Assembly (NCBI GenBank): GCA_916048095.2
Contig: OU696583.1
Coordinates: forward strand, 6,611,822-6,675,821
Reading direction: 5' to 3'
Origin: Sacculina carcini
Taxonomy: Eukaryota > Arthropoda > Thecostraca > Sacculinidae
Length of the DNA: 64,000 nt
This document shows positions 48,597-57,749 of the stretch, one piece after another. The stretch's first letter is position 1, and each line of letters begins with the position of its first letter. The notes below the pieces were generated by a model that saw only the letters and a program-made list of their open reading frames with translations, was not told the DNA's origin and did not search any database. Position numbers and translations under genes: made by a program.

Positions 48597-49302
48597 AACC
48601 CGCCCGTCGTGCTGAGCAATTCATAAAGTAAAATTCATATTCAATCCATAAAATAAACTGAATACAAATTAAAAAAGCAAAAAATTTAACCCTGTATATA
48701 CCTTCACCAATAAAAAACTCTAAATGTGAATATTTTTATTTTAAATTTGACAAAATATTATCGCTCAATCCGCCTCATATTTGAACCTGCCCGTCGTGCG
48801 GAATAATTCAGAACACAAACACTTAACAAACAATGGAAATTCTAGCAAGTAAACCCGTCAGTCGTGCGGAACAATTAATACTATTACATTTTTATTTAAT
48901 TCATAAGAGAAAAGGAATATGAATTAAAAATAAAAGAGTAAACCCATACAACATCAAAATTTATATATTTTTATATTATTTTGACAAAATAGTTTGCCTA
49001 AACCGCCTCATATTCAAACCCTGCCCGTCGCGCTGAATAATTCAAAAACTCAGGCACGAAAACAATGAAAAATGACTAAGCTTTTCCATAATAATGTTTC
49101 AGAAATATATGTATAACTTAATATCACCATCTAGCATTAAAACCCGCCCGTTGTGCAGAACAATTAATAGAGTAAAGTAAATATTGAATTAATAAAAACA
49201 CGATTAGAAATATAAAAGGAAAAAGTAAACCTGTGGTGTTCGAAGATGCGCAGCGCACACAACACCAGCCACACTGTATTTCATAATCCACTACTGTATT
49301 TC

Positions 49303-49324
49303 ATACACACTGTACAGTGTGTAT
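49303..49324. repeat. 22-bp perfect palindrome in an ACTGTATTTCATA repeat patch
   Basis: ATACACACTGT followed by its exact complement, within 49270-49390 where ACTGTATTTCATA occurs several times in both directions. Confidence 0.8.
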
Positions 49325-49397
49325 TTAAATACAGTGTGTATTTACACACACTGTATTTCATAGCCACTGACTGTATTTCATAATCCAACAACTTACA

Positions 49398-49429
<32 letters not shown>

Positions 49430-50047
49430 GACACATACACACACACATATTATTGCCTACAATGTTCGGCCCTCGAAGGCATGCTGCCGTCAGGTCCACA
49501 TGTAACTGTGATTGATGTCTGTCGCCACCTTCTCGCACGAGAAAACTTGGAAATGCTTCTGTACCATTTTCCTCATTTTGGAGAATATTAACATGTATTC
49601 TGCTCGCTTACTGGTAGCAGTCTTGCTTCTCATATGTGAATTGTTAACTGAATTGTTATGTTAACTGTTACTTTAACTTAGCTATATGCCGTTCTGTTAA
49701 CTGAGTGCGTTACCGTCTACACACATGAGCTTATTAGAAGCGCATATGTACGTGTGTGTATGTATTTATGAGTGTGTACGCCTGTATGTCTGTGTGAGTG
49801 TGTGTGTGTGTCTGTATGACTGTGCGTGTTTGTACATAACTGTCGCATACGGGTGCATATGCGTGTATGATGGTGTAATCTATTATATCCATGTTGATAA
49901 CTTGTATACTCTGTTCATGTTTGTGACTTGTCACCAATTCGCTTGACGTGGTTGCACGCAATAAATTGAGTTAAAAAAAACAAACACACACAACACATAC
50001 ACAGACACAGACAAGATGACATGAACACGCACAACGCACACACACAT

Positions 50048-50219
50048 ACACGACACACATACAAGCACCTGCACGCAGACGGACACACAACACACAGACA
50101 CGCACGCACATGCACGCACAGCTAAGCGAATACACACACATGAACTAAAACACGGGTATAGACACAGAACAATACACAGAACGCGCAATGACACACACTC
50201 ACACAGTGCAGTACACGAC
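50048..50219. repeat. CA-rich 170-bp unit, tandem copy 1
   Basis: Shares ACAAGCACSTGCACGCAG, AGCTAAGCGAATACACAC and GACACAGAACGCGCAATG-like motifs with 51004-51165. The hAT element at 50220 separates them. Confidence 0.7.
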
Positions 50220-51003
50220 TAGAGATGCGACCTAAAAAAAACGACGTTTTTTTTTATAAAACTGCGACCAAAAAAACACGTTCTTTTTGGGTTTTTTTGA
50301 AGAGTCATGCAAAGAATTCAAATTATGGAAATGATTTATTTGGGATGTTAAATGAATTATTTTGTATCAACACATGAGTTATACATGCTATTAGTGACCC
50401 TATCAAATTGAATTATCATAAAATATGCACAATATAATTGTTATAATGTGTCTGAAAGCCCTAATATCATTGCTTGCACAGTACTGTGCGGCAATTCTAT
50501 GTACAGTGAAGTTTTGCATTCAATTCAATTCAATTTGTGGACTCCGTGGTGTAGTGTTAGCACAATCGCCTCACAAGCGGGAGATCCGTGGTTCGAAACC
50601 CGGCGGAGCAGAATTTCATCGGGCGAATTCTACAATCCCACAGCCCCTGTCCACCCAGCAGAAAATGATGGTACCAGATATCAGTCATGAGTTGTGCCAT
50701 GCATTCTGGGGAGGTGTCCCTCTCTAATACGTCTTGTGGCTTGTACATTCGTCCTTGTGGCGCCATAGAGGGTCGTGGAGTGGAGACCGTGGAGAGGGTC
50801 GGTTTTTATTTTTTATACTATTATCAAATTATATTTGAAATAAGACACGTAAAGATGTACAAAACGTCAATTAAACGCGTTTCTATGAACTAAAATCCAA
50901 CATCCGATGAAAATTGGGGCTAACTCTGAGAAAACAAAAAAAACTAAAAAAACATGTTTTTTTGCACACAAAAAACGCAAAAAACGTTTTTTTTGCATCA
51001 CTA
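50220..51003. mobile_element. TAGAGATGC-ended hAT element with a SINE inside
   Basis: Ends are TAGAGATGCGACC and, inverted, TAGTGATGCAAAA, with an exact 8-bp duplication TACACGAC (50212-50219, 51004-51011). The flanks are tandem CA-rich units, which could contribute to the match. The body lacks a transposase. The same family, reversed, is at 52672-55616. Confidence 0.8.
50535..50802 (+). mobile_element. tRNA-Val-derived SINE, copy 2 (3' truncated)
   Basis: Head GGTGTAGTGTTAGCAC, B box GGTTCGAAACCC, body through ATCAGTCATGAGTTGTGCCA and GGCGCCATAG. It stops at GAGGGTCGG before the usual tail. Boundaries are set by comparing the host element with its second copy. Confidence 0.8.
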
Positions 51004-51165
51004 TACACGACACACATACAAGCACGTGCACGCAGCCGGACACACAACACACAGACACGCACGAACATGCACGCACAGCTAAGCGAATACACACACATGA
51101 ACTAACACAAGGATATAGACACAGAACGCGCAATGACACACACGCACACAGTGAAGTACACAATA
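51004..51165. repeat. CA-rich 170-bp unit, tandem copy 2
   Basis: Partner of 50048-50219, beginning TACACGACACACATACAAG. Confidence 0.7.
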
Positions 51166-51845
51166 CAATGAAACGCCAATCAAGCAATCAAGCAATTCGC
51201 GTCTGTACAAACCCATATAAAGTCTTAATCAATAGAAAAGTATAAATATGAATGTTTTCATTTTAGATGTGGCAAAATATTTTCTCCTGAACAGCCTCGT
51301 ATTTAAACCCGCCTATCGTGCGGAACTATTAATGAAATATAATGAATCAAAAAGCAAAAAGCTTATCCAATAGAAAAATATATATTTGTAAATTGTTGTT
51401 TTAATTATAGACGAAGTATTTTCCCTCAACACTGCTCAAATTCACACCCGTCCTTCGTGTGTAGTAATTCAGAAGTGTAACACTATCAAAACAATGAAAT
51501 ATTATGTCATCTCTATAATTCCAGATTAATGCTTCCGCTAAAACAGTATATGCATATGGTTGGCATTGCATGATATTACAACCAATATCCTTATGCAACT
51601 TGAGCGTATGCAACTTGAAATTTAACTAATTAAATTACACAGTAAAATTCAGTATTTTACTTTGTCAGTCAGTAGCATGAAACAACTACAGACAGCATTA
51701 ACAAACTTGACAATTGAACAACTAGAGACAGCATAACAAATATTCAGCAACACGGAGATGGATAAAGGTATATTCAACATAATTGAAGTCAATGTATCAG
51801 GACAAATGTACGACTGATTATTGTGATACGATTTTTCACGGTGTC

Positions 51846-52142
51846 TCACTCTAGTGGAACTGCTGGCGGAGGAGGAAGAATCCCCTTTCTCGGCTTCGAT
51901 GCTGTAAGAGGCTTCGATGTTGTAAGCGGCTCCGGTGTTGTAAGCGGCTCCGGTGTTGTAAGAGGCTCCGGTGTTGTAAGCGGCTCCGGTGTTGTAAGAG
52001 GCTCCGGTGTTGTAAGAGGCTCCAATATTCTTGTAGATGTTTCAAGTACGCATGGGTCTGATTGGCATACCATTGCTCTGTTCAGCCAGTATATGCAGAG
52101 CAGAAATAATATACAGGCAAGAGTTGTTTGTGCACAGTTCAT
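51846..52142 (-). CDS. Possible secreted protein exon with Pro-Glu-Pro-Leu-Thr-Thr repeats
   Basis: An open frame whose ATG at 52142 (A at -3) starts MNCAQTTLACILFLLCIYWL, a plausible signal peptide, then a short Cys pair (CQSDPC) and about six copies of a six-residue repeat PEPLTT, mucin-like in composition. The frame continues upstream to 52286, but that part crosses the MITE at 52181-52370, which is why I prefer the internal Met. It ends in a Pro run and a stop at 51846; a splice donor could come earlier. I recognise no homologue. It may equally be an accident of an 18-bp minisatellite. Confidence 0.3.
   Translation of the reverse strand: MNCAQTTLACILFLLCIYWLNRAMVCQSDPCVLETSTRILEPLTTPEPLTTPEPLTTPEPLTTPEPLTTPEPLTTSKPLTASKPRKGILPPPPAVPLE
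51904..52025. repeat. 18-bp minisatellite
   Basis: Tandem GGCTCCGGTGTTGTAAGC/A units, about six to seven copies. They encode the PEPLTT repeat on the minus strand. Confidence 0.9.
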
Positions 52143-52180
52143 TTTCTGTGAAGCAAAACACAGTTCTGATGATAAATTAT

Positions 52181-52370
52181 GTAATGTCATTCCCACCAGG
52201 ATTTTTCCAATGTGGGGCTGAGGGAAGGATAAGGAAAACGATGCAGGGGCTTGGTGAGGAACTACATTCGAAATGATCAAGATCAAGATTTGGGGGGGGG
52301 GGGCTCAGTTTCGAATGGCACAGATTTTTGGGGGCCTTCAGCCCTTCGAAGCCCCCTGGCGCGGCCACTG
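52181..52370. mobile_element. CAGTGGCGGCGC-type hAT MITE, copy 2
   Basis: Right end inverted CAGTGGCCGCGCCAGG. The left is diverged (CCACCAGGATTTTTCC). G-run and GGGGCTTGGTGAGGAAC motifs are shared with other copies. Confidence 0.65.
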
Positions 52371-53034
52371 TCCATCCTCATATACGATGTGCTGTTATTT
52401 GCTATGATAGTGTTTCTCAACCTCATTGCCTTGACATTGGATATTCAAGTGGCAAGTTCGTGGTTTGAAACCCGGCGGAGCAGAATTTCTTTGGCGAATT
52501 ATACAATCCAACAGCCCCTGTCCACCCAGCAGTCAATGGTACCAGATATCAGTCATGTGTTGTGCCATGCATTCTCATGAGGTGACCTTCTCTAATACGC
52601 ATTTCGTACTTGTGGCGCCATAGCGTGGAGAGGGTCGGTTCTGCGGTGGCAGCGAACTGCACGGGTACACCTAGAGATACAAAAAATTCGTTTTTTGCTT
52701 ACGGTTTCTTGCAAAAAAACATGTTTTTTAGTTTTTTATGTTTTTTAGGATGAGCCCCAATTGTCCTCTGATATTGGATTTTAATGTAAAGAAATGACTG
52801 TAATTGGTGTTTTGTACCTTTTTACATGTTTTAATCCAAAGATAATTTAATAATAGTATAAAAATCAAAAACATTTATCAATAAAAATCAATAAATAAGA
52901 TACTGTCTGGAAGTCAGTGGCGGCGCAGGGATTTTTCCGATAGGGGGGGGGGGGGCTGAGGGGGGATAAGGAGAAAGTTGAGGGGGCTTGGCGAAGCATG
53001 AAGAGCTACACTCGAACGCTGACTACATAATATT

Positions 53035-54601
53035 TAGGGATGTCAAAAAAGTAACCTAAAAATAAGAAAAAAGTAACTTTATTTTCGAGAAAAAGTAACC
53101 TAAAAAGGTGACCTAAAAATATCCTGAGTTTTAATGTAATTATCACTTTTGTATCGCTTTATCACATGTTTATCACGCCTTTGTTGATTAGTGCGCTATA
53201 TGAAATACACGGTGTGTTTGTTGTTTGTTTGTGAACATATAAAGTAACCTAATAACCAATAAAAAGTAACCTAAAAATAACCTCCTTCAAAAAAGGTCAA
53301 TTTCTGTTTGAAGTTCTGAAGAAAGAAAATACACCAGTCCTTCTTTTCTATCCTCTTTCCGAGTTGGTACTATTTTCCCATCCTCTCTCCGATCTGGTAG
53401 CATTTTTACAACAAGCCACCATAAGTGACTTAACATAACTCAGCTAACATCGCAAAAAGGAGCATAAACATCAAAATATAATTTAAAGTGGAAAGCTAAT
53501 ACAAATGCAAATTACACTAATTGCAAATGTAAATATTTTAGTAATGGTCGCAATAATGTTCTTTATATTGTTCCAATGGAACTTTTGATCAAAAATCACG
53601 TACTACAGCTTGTATATCAGTGTGAGCGTAGACACTACATGTGTGAATGCCCCCGTCCTCCCAAATGTAGCACCCTGTGCTCACAGTCATATAAATGTCA
53701 AACGTGGGAAAATGGCGCTCTCTCGCGCCCTGAAAATCACGTGCTAATTCCTGTTCAAGTAAATACGTACTGTCAAGTGCTACAGTGCAGTATCTGGTAT
53801 AAAGAGCTCACACATCGTACTATAATAATAATAATTACGCATTTGAACACAGCAGTAGAGAAGGCTGTGTTCGCGTGTAATTTTGCGGGGGCAAAGCCTC
53901 ACGGCCCCGGCTGGCACACCGCAGGTCCGGCCGCCACACACAGGTCATCGCAGTCACGGCCAGCACGGAAAACTGTACGGCTGCGCACACACGAAGCCCG
54001 CCTTGCGGCAATTGGGATATCACTTTAAGAAACGAACCCATCCGTTTCATCTCGCCAGGGAATCGAACCCTGGACCTTTCGTGCACAGAGCGTGTCTTAG
54101 CCACTCGGCTACGAGGCGGACTATACCACGCTCCAAACATCTCACGACACCCTCCAGTTCGTGGAAATTTCCTAAAATGGAATGACACTACCCTGCGTAC
54201 CCAAAAACGTATAAATATCGAATAGCACAGATATTAAGATGAATATCAATTGCTAAATCCTAACAGCATAACTTTTGGCATTTCTTGATCTTCAGACCTA
54301 ATATTACATCTGTTTTCCTATTTTATCCTCATATATACCGTTTGTGTGCCTCTTATCTGCAAAAAGTCACCAAACTTCGTGGTAAAATTACCTAATAACA
54401 AGAAAAATAACAAAAGGTAACCTGACGATAAAAAAGTAACCTTAAAAGCAAAAAAGTAACCTAACGTACAAAAGTAACTTTTGGTAACCTAATAACTTTT
54501 TTAATAATCATCGTACACACCTTTTTCATGCAGTTTTAGGTAGCTTATAAAAAAGTGACCTTTAGGTGAAAAAGTAACTTTATTAACTTTTGACAGCCCT
54601 A
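53035..54601. mobile_element. TAGGGATGTC-ended hAT element (1.57 kb)
   Basis: Left TAGGGATGTCAAAAAAGTAA, right inverted TAGGGCTGTCAAAAGTTAA, with an exact 8-bp duplication ATAATATT (53027-53034, 54602-54609). Subterminal DNA holds many AAAGTAACCT motifs, probable transposase contact sites. A 150-codon frame at 53576-54028 has no recognised domain. A SINE lies inside. Confidence 0.88.
53820..54122 (-). mobile_element. Second tRNA-derived SINE family (Ser/Leu-type promoter)
   Basis: On the minus strand TAGCCGAGTGGCTAAG (A box) and GGGTTCGATTCCC (B box) are followed by a GC-rich body and an (ATT)n tail at 53822-53838. The acceptor arms do not pair, so it is not a working tRNA gene. Confidence 0.7.
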
Positions 54602-55020
54602 ATAATATTATAATAAGGGACTGGGGCACACTCATCCATTCCTCGAACTTGAACCAAAATTACAAGGTTTGATTTACAGTGGTAAGAAATTTTAATATCC
54701 ATGATTATTATTTTTGGGGGGCTTAGGGGGGGCTTGGCATATTTTAGGGGGCTCCAGCCCCTCCCCAAACCCCTCTTGGCGCCGTCACTGCTGAAAGTGC
54801 ATCCCGGCTCGGTGGTTTAAGTTTTATTCATTGAAAAAATAATGTTTCTTTAAAGATGACTGATGATGTGGATATTTGAAATAATTTTTCAGCAGAACAA
54901 AGCAAGTTCATTGATTGATTAACTGTTTTTGTTAAAAAACATGTTTTTACTAAAGAAAGCCATGATGCAACTATACATGATGGTTATAAAACTGGGGTCA
55001 CTAGTACTGGTAGTGAATTT

Positions 55021-55059
55021 CAATTTGCTGGGGTCACTAGTAGTGACCCCAGCAAATTG
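55021..55059. repeat. 39-bp perfect palindrome
   Basis: CAATTTGCTGGGGTCACTA and its exact complement around a single central G. A partial third copy of the arm lies just upstream. Inside the hAT element at 52672-55616. Confidence 0.85.
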
Positions 55060-55854
55060 AAAAGATATTCAACATCGAATTATTGGATATAATTAAATTG
55101 TCATCATCATCAACGCAATTAATTTCTGGCAGGAAAAGGGTACTGTGTGAAAAATCATAAGATTCTCTGCCATCTGTTGTTTATTCAACTAATTTCATGT
55201 TTTTAATTAAAAACGGTTCTCAAACCCTGTTTTATTAAAAATGTAGGCGATTTCTCGAAATTATATGATTCCTCAAGAACGGTTAACTCAATAATCCAAT
55301 GAAAAGCTGTACTTTACCTAGAAGTGCCGCACAGTACCGTGCAAACAATGATATTAGGACTTTCCGAAACATTATAACAATTTTATTGTGCATATTTAAT
55401 GCTTATTCAATATGATAGGGCCAATAATAGCATGAATAACTTATATTTTATATAAGAAATTCACTCAACATCCCAGAATATACCATTTCTATCATTTATA
55501 TTCTTAGCACTAATCTTCAAAATATACCAAAAAGAACATGTTTTGGTCGATGATTTTTTGGCAATAAAACGCTGTTTTTTTATAAGCACCGATGGTTTTT
55601 TGAGGTCGCATCTCTAGGCACACCTGTGTGTGTTCATAAGCTTCGGCTTATTCCCGTGTAGCAGCTGTCACTTAGGCCTTTAACCTTTAACCTTTAACCA
55701 AGGACCACATGAGGCGATTTTGCGGGGTGAATAGCTTCACTGTCAAACCCTTTTCTCATATATGCTTCCACTGTGAGTTATAGATTATATAGTTTAGCTT
55801 AGTATAGTTTAATATAGTTTTCATTGAGGTACGTGCGTTGTAATTGACCAGATA

Positions 55855-55965
55855 TAAAATGGTTGAGGATCTCATGCAATTGGCCAACTGAGTCAAGTTT
55901 GAACACTAATGCATTATTGCTGTCATCCCCCCGAGCCTCGACACAAGTCCACGCCCCTGGTTGCG
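55855..55965 (-). repeat. Dispersed repeat copy shared with 365-485
   Basis: Minus-strand reading contains TTGTGTCGAGGCTCG, GGATGACAGC and GTGTTCAAACTTGA in the same order as at 365-485. Confidence 0.55.
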
Positions 55966-56874
55966 TCGATTACTAGGCATACAAGGACGAATCGTGCTGA
56001 TAGTAAAGCAATGTAAACTTATTGGGAAACTTTATTTGAATAGTAAAGAGTTATTCTTATTATTGTGCAGTGTCATTCGATTAATCCTTAAAAATGCACA
56101 AGCAAACATTTAGCACAGTTATTTAAACATCGCATAAACATGAGTAGGACAGTGAGTGACTATGAACGTCAATAAAGGCAATATTTTACGGCATCTCACC
56201 TGAATATCCGTGTGTTCCTCACACGTGTACGTGTCACTCAACAGCTGCCTGACACCCCGACAACCACGACGCCAATACAGCGCGATGCTGTAGTCATGTG
56301 TTTCAATGCTCGTGCGTGACAGCGAGCGGCTGAATAGAGTGTTTTTGCTTTTTTGTACGCGAGAATGCACCAGACCCATATCCGGAGCTGCACCTCAAAT
56401 GTACAATCCTTGTTGGTGTGCTCCATGCAATACCAAGCTTGCAAGCTTGATATTGCATGTCAATTAGATTGCTAGATAGTATATGCAGGTAAACCTGTGA
56501 GAGATCCGCAATGAAATCATAGGCATGCACAGTAGCCCCTGGCGTATCCAGGGGGCGCAGGAGCTTAACCCCCCCCCCCCAATGTTTCCATCAACTCCTC
56601 ATAACTAGAGCTGGGAATATTATGTGTTAATTGTTTTGGTTTTATGTTTGTATTATGTGAAGAAAAATGCCAAAATATTTTGTCAAAACCACCAAAATGT
56701 TATTCAATTTTCATATAATAAGTTATTTTTGGATTTTTTCGTAGAATTTTTGCATTTTAAGCATGTATTCAGCGACATTCCATTGGGAAGCCACCCTTGA
56801 AAGAAAGGTGAAATTTTCATAATACGTGGCTAAAATTTTACCTTGCTTGAACCCTTTCTATAATGGTAGTGGTG

Positions 56875-57035
56875 CAGTGGCGGCGCTAGGATTTCGTCAG
56901 TGGGGGGTTTGAGGAAAAAGATACGGGGACTTGGCAAAACATGAGGAACTACACTCGAAATGTTCATGATAGGAGTACTATTTTGGACTTTTGCTTCAAG
57001 AAGCAATGATCCCATGATTCGATTCTGCATGTATA
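56875..57035. mobile_element. CAGTGGCGGCGC-type hAT MITE, copy 4 (one end)
   Basis: Starts CAGTGGCGGCGCTAGGATTT, with GGGGACTTGGCAAAACATGA as in copy 1. The right end is not recognisable. Confidence 0.6.
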
Positions 57036-57415
57036 GTTCCATTAAATGTTGTTTCAGTGAGCAGCCAATTTGTTGTGTTGCTCGAACTGCGACTTGTGAC
57101 CAGTAGACACGTTTTTCTCACATGCAACGTAACACATGCTCATACCATCAGACATGCTTTCCTGGGGAAATTCGATTTAACATTTAATTCCTTCAACCCC
57201 TTTGAGCGTGACAATACAGACGCTATATGAGCAATTTTTTATTAATAATTCCCGAATAAAAATATGAAGTACATGTACGTATAATTCTACCTCCCCAAAA
57301 AGCAAACGTTACGTGCACCTCGCTTGGAGAGCTTTGATTTGCATAGCGAGTTTTTGCAGACCATCTGCCGCCCGTTTCCACATTGTCGAACTATTAGAAG
57401 CTATCAGGAAGGGTG

Positions 57416-57600
57416 TGTGTCGTGTCAAGAAACGCGTGCAACAACGTAACGTGTATTGACCACAAGTGCTGTCAATGCAATGCTGTTCCGCGCTTCTAGA
57501 AACATGGACAGCGTGCAGTGTGCTCGTGCAAGATGACACCACCGCTATATGATATACATGAATGGAGACAATGCAATACAATGCAGACATACAAACGCAT

Positions 57601-57686
<86 letters not shown>

Positions 57687-57739
57687 ATATATATATATAT
57701 GTGTATATATACAGATATATCCTAGTGCTACCCGCCACA
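57416..57739 (-). repeat. 3' LTR of the 57-61 kb gypsy element
   Basis: On the element strand starts TGTGGCGGGTAGCACTAGG. Includes about 75 bases of TA repeat (57611-57683). Confidence 0.88.
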
Positions 57740-57749
57740 TCTCCCCTTC

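Larger units (their letters stand above)
49232..51209. mobile_element. Unclassified 2-kb insertion in the Helitron ladder
   Basis: Begins TGTGGTGTTCG and ends near CTGTAC/CTGTACA. AAACC (or AACC) is present on both sides (49227-49231 and 51209-51213), consistent with a 4-5 bp target duplication. TG start and duplication size recall LTR elements, but I found no terminal direct repeats. It holds CA- and TG-rich DNA, a later hAT element and a SINE. Confidence 0.45.
48594..51665 (-). mobile_element. Helitron ladder split by a 2-kb insertion
   Basis: Hairpins near 48600, 48788, 48857, 49022 and 49142 (left part) and near 51307 and 51447 (right part). The repeated unit AAGTAAACCCATAAAAAGTC is broken at 49231 and resumes at 51209-51214, so the two parts were once continuous. 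No body modules follow on the right. Confidence 0.7.
52915..54790. mobile_element. CAGTGGCGGCGC-type hAT MITE, copy 3, containing a hAT element
   Basis: Left CAGTGGCGGCGCAGGG, right inverted CAGTGACGGCGCCAAG. 8-bp duplication CTGGAAGT / CTGAAAGT (7 of 8). The interior is G-rich with GGGGCTTGGC motifs. Confidence 0.82.
52672..55616. mobile_element. TAGAGATGC-ended hAT element, copy 2, containing further elements
   Basis: Left TAGAGATAC and right (inverted) TAGAGATGCGACC ends, 8-bp duplication GGTACACC / GGCACACC (7 of 8). The DNA near both ends matches 50220-51003 in reverse. There is no transposase. Confidence 0.82.
52440..55703 (+). mobile_element. tRNA-Val-derived SINE, copy 3, split by a nested stack
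   Basis: Left part 52440-52671 has GTTTGAAACCCGGCGG and the SINE body to GCACGGGTACACC. The right part 55617-55703 resumes at GGCACACCTGTGTG and ends in a (TTTAACC)n tail. The 5' head is truncated. The 2.9 kb between is a later insertion. Confidence 0.8.
55704..57415. other. Spacer with repeat fragments, no gene seen
   Basis: Holds the inverted partner (55855-55965) of the repeat at 365-485, an imperfect AAGCTTGCAAGCTT palindrome at 56427-56459, and the left half of another CAGTGGCGGCGC MITE from 56875. Short open frames show no recognised domain. Confidence 0.5.

Noticed and set aside
11943-49231. A Helitron Rep/helicase gene
   Set aside because: Looked for long frames or Rep HxH and helicase motifs in the array; none seen, all frames are short and low complexity.
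50540-50615. tRNA-Val gene
   Set aside because: The tRNA-like part continues into a body shared with two other copies; SINE, not a tRNA gene.
54040-54122. tRNA gene on the minus strand
   Set aside because: A and B boxes are good but acceptor arms do not pair and an unrelated body with an (ATT)n tail follows; a SINE head.
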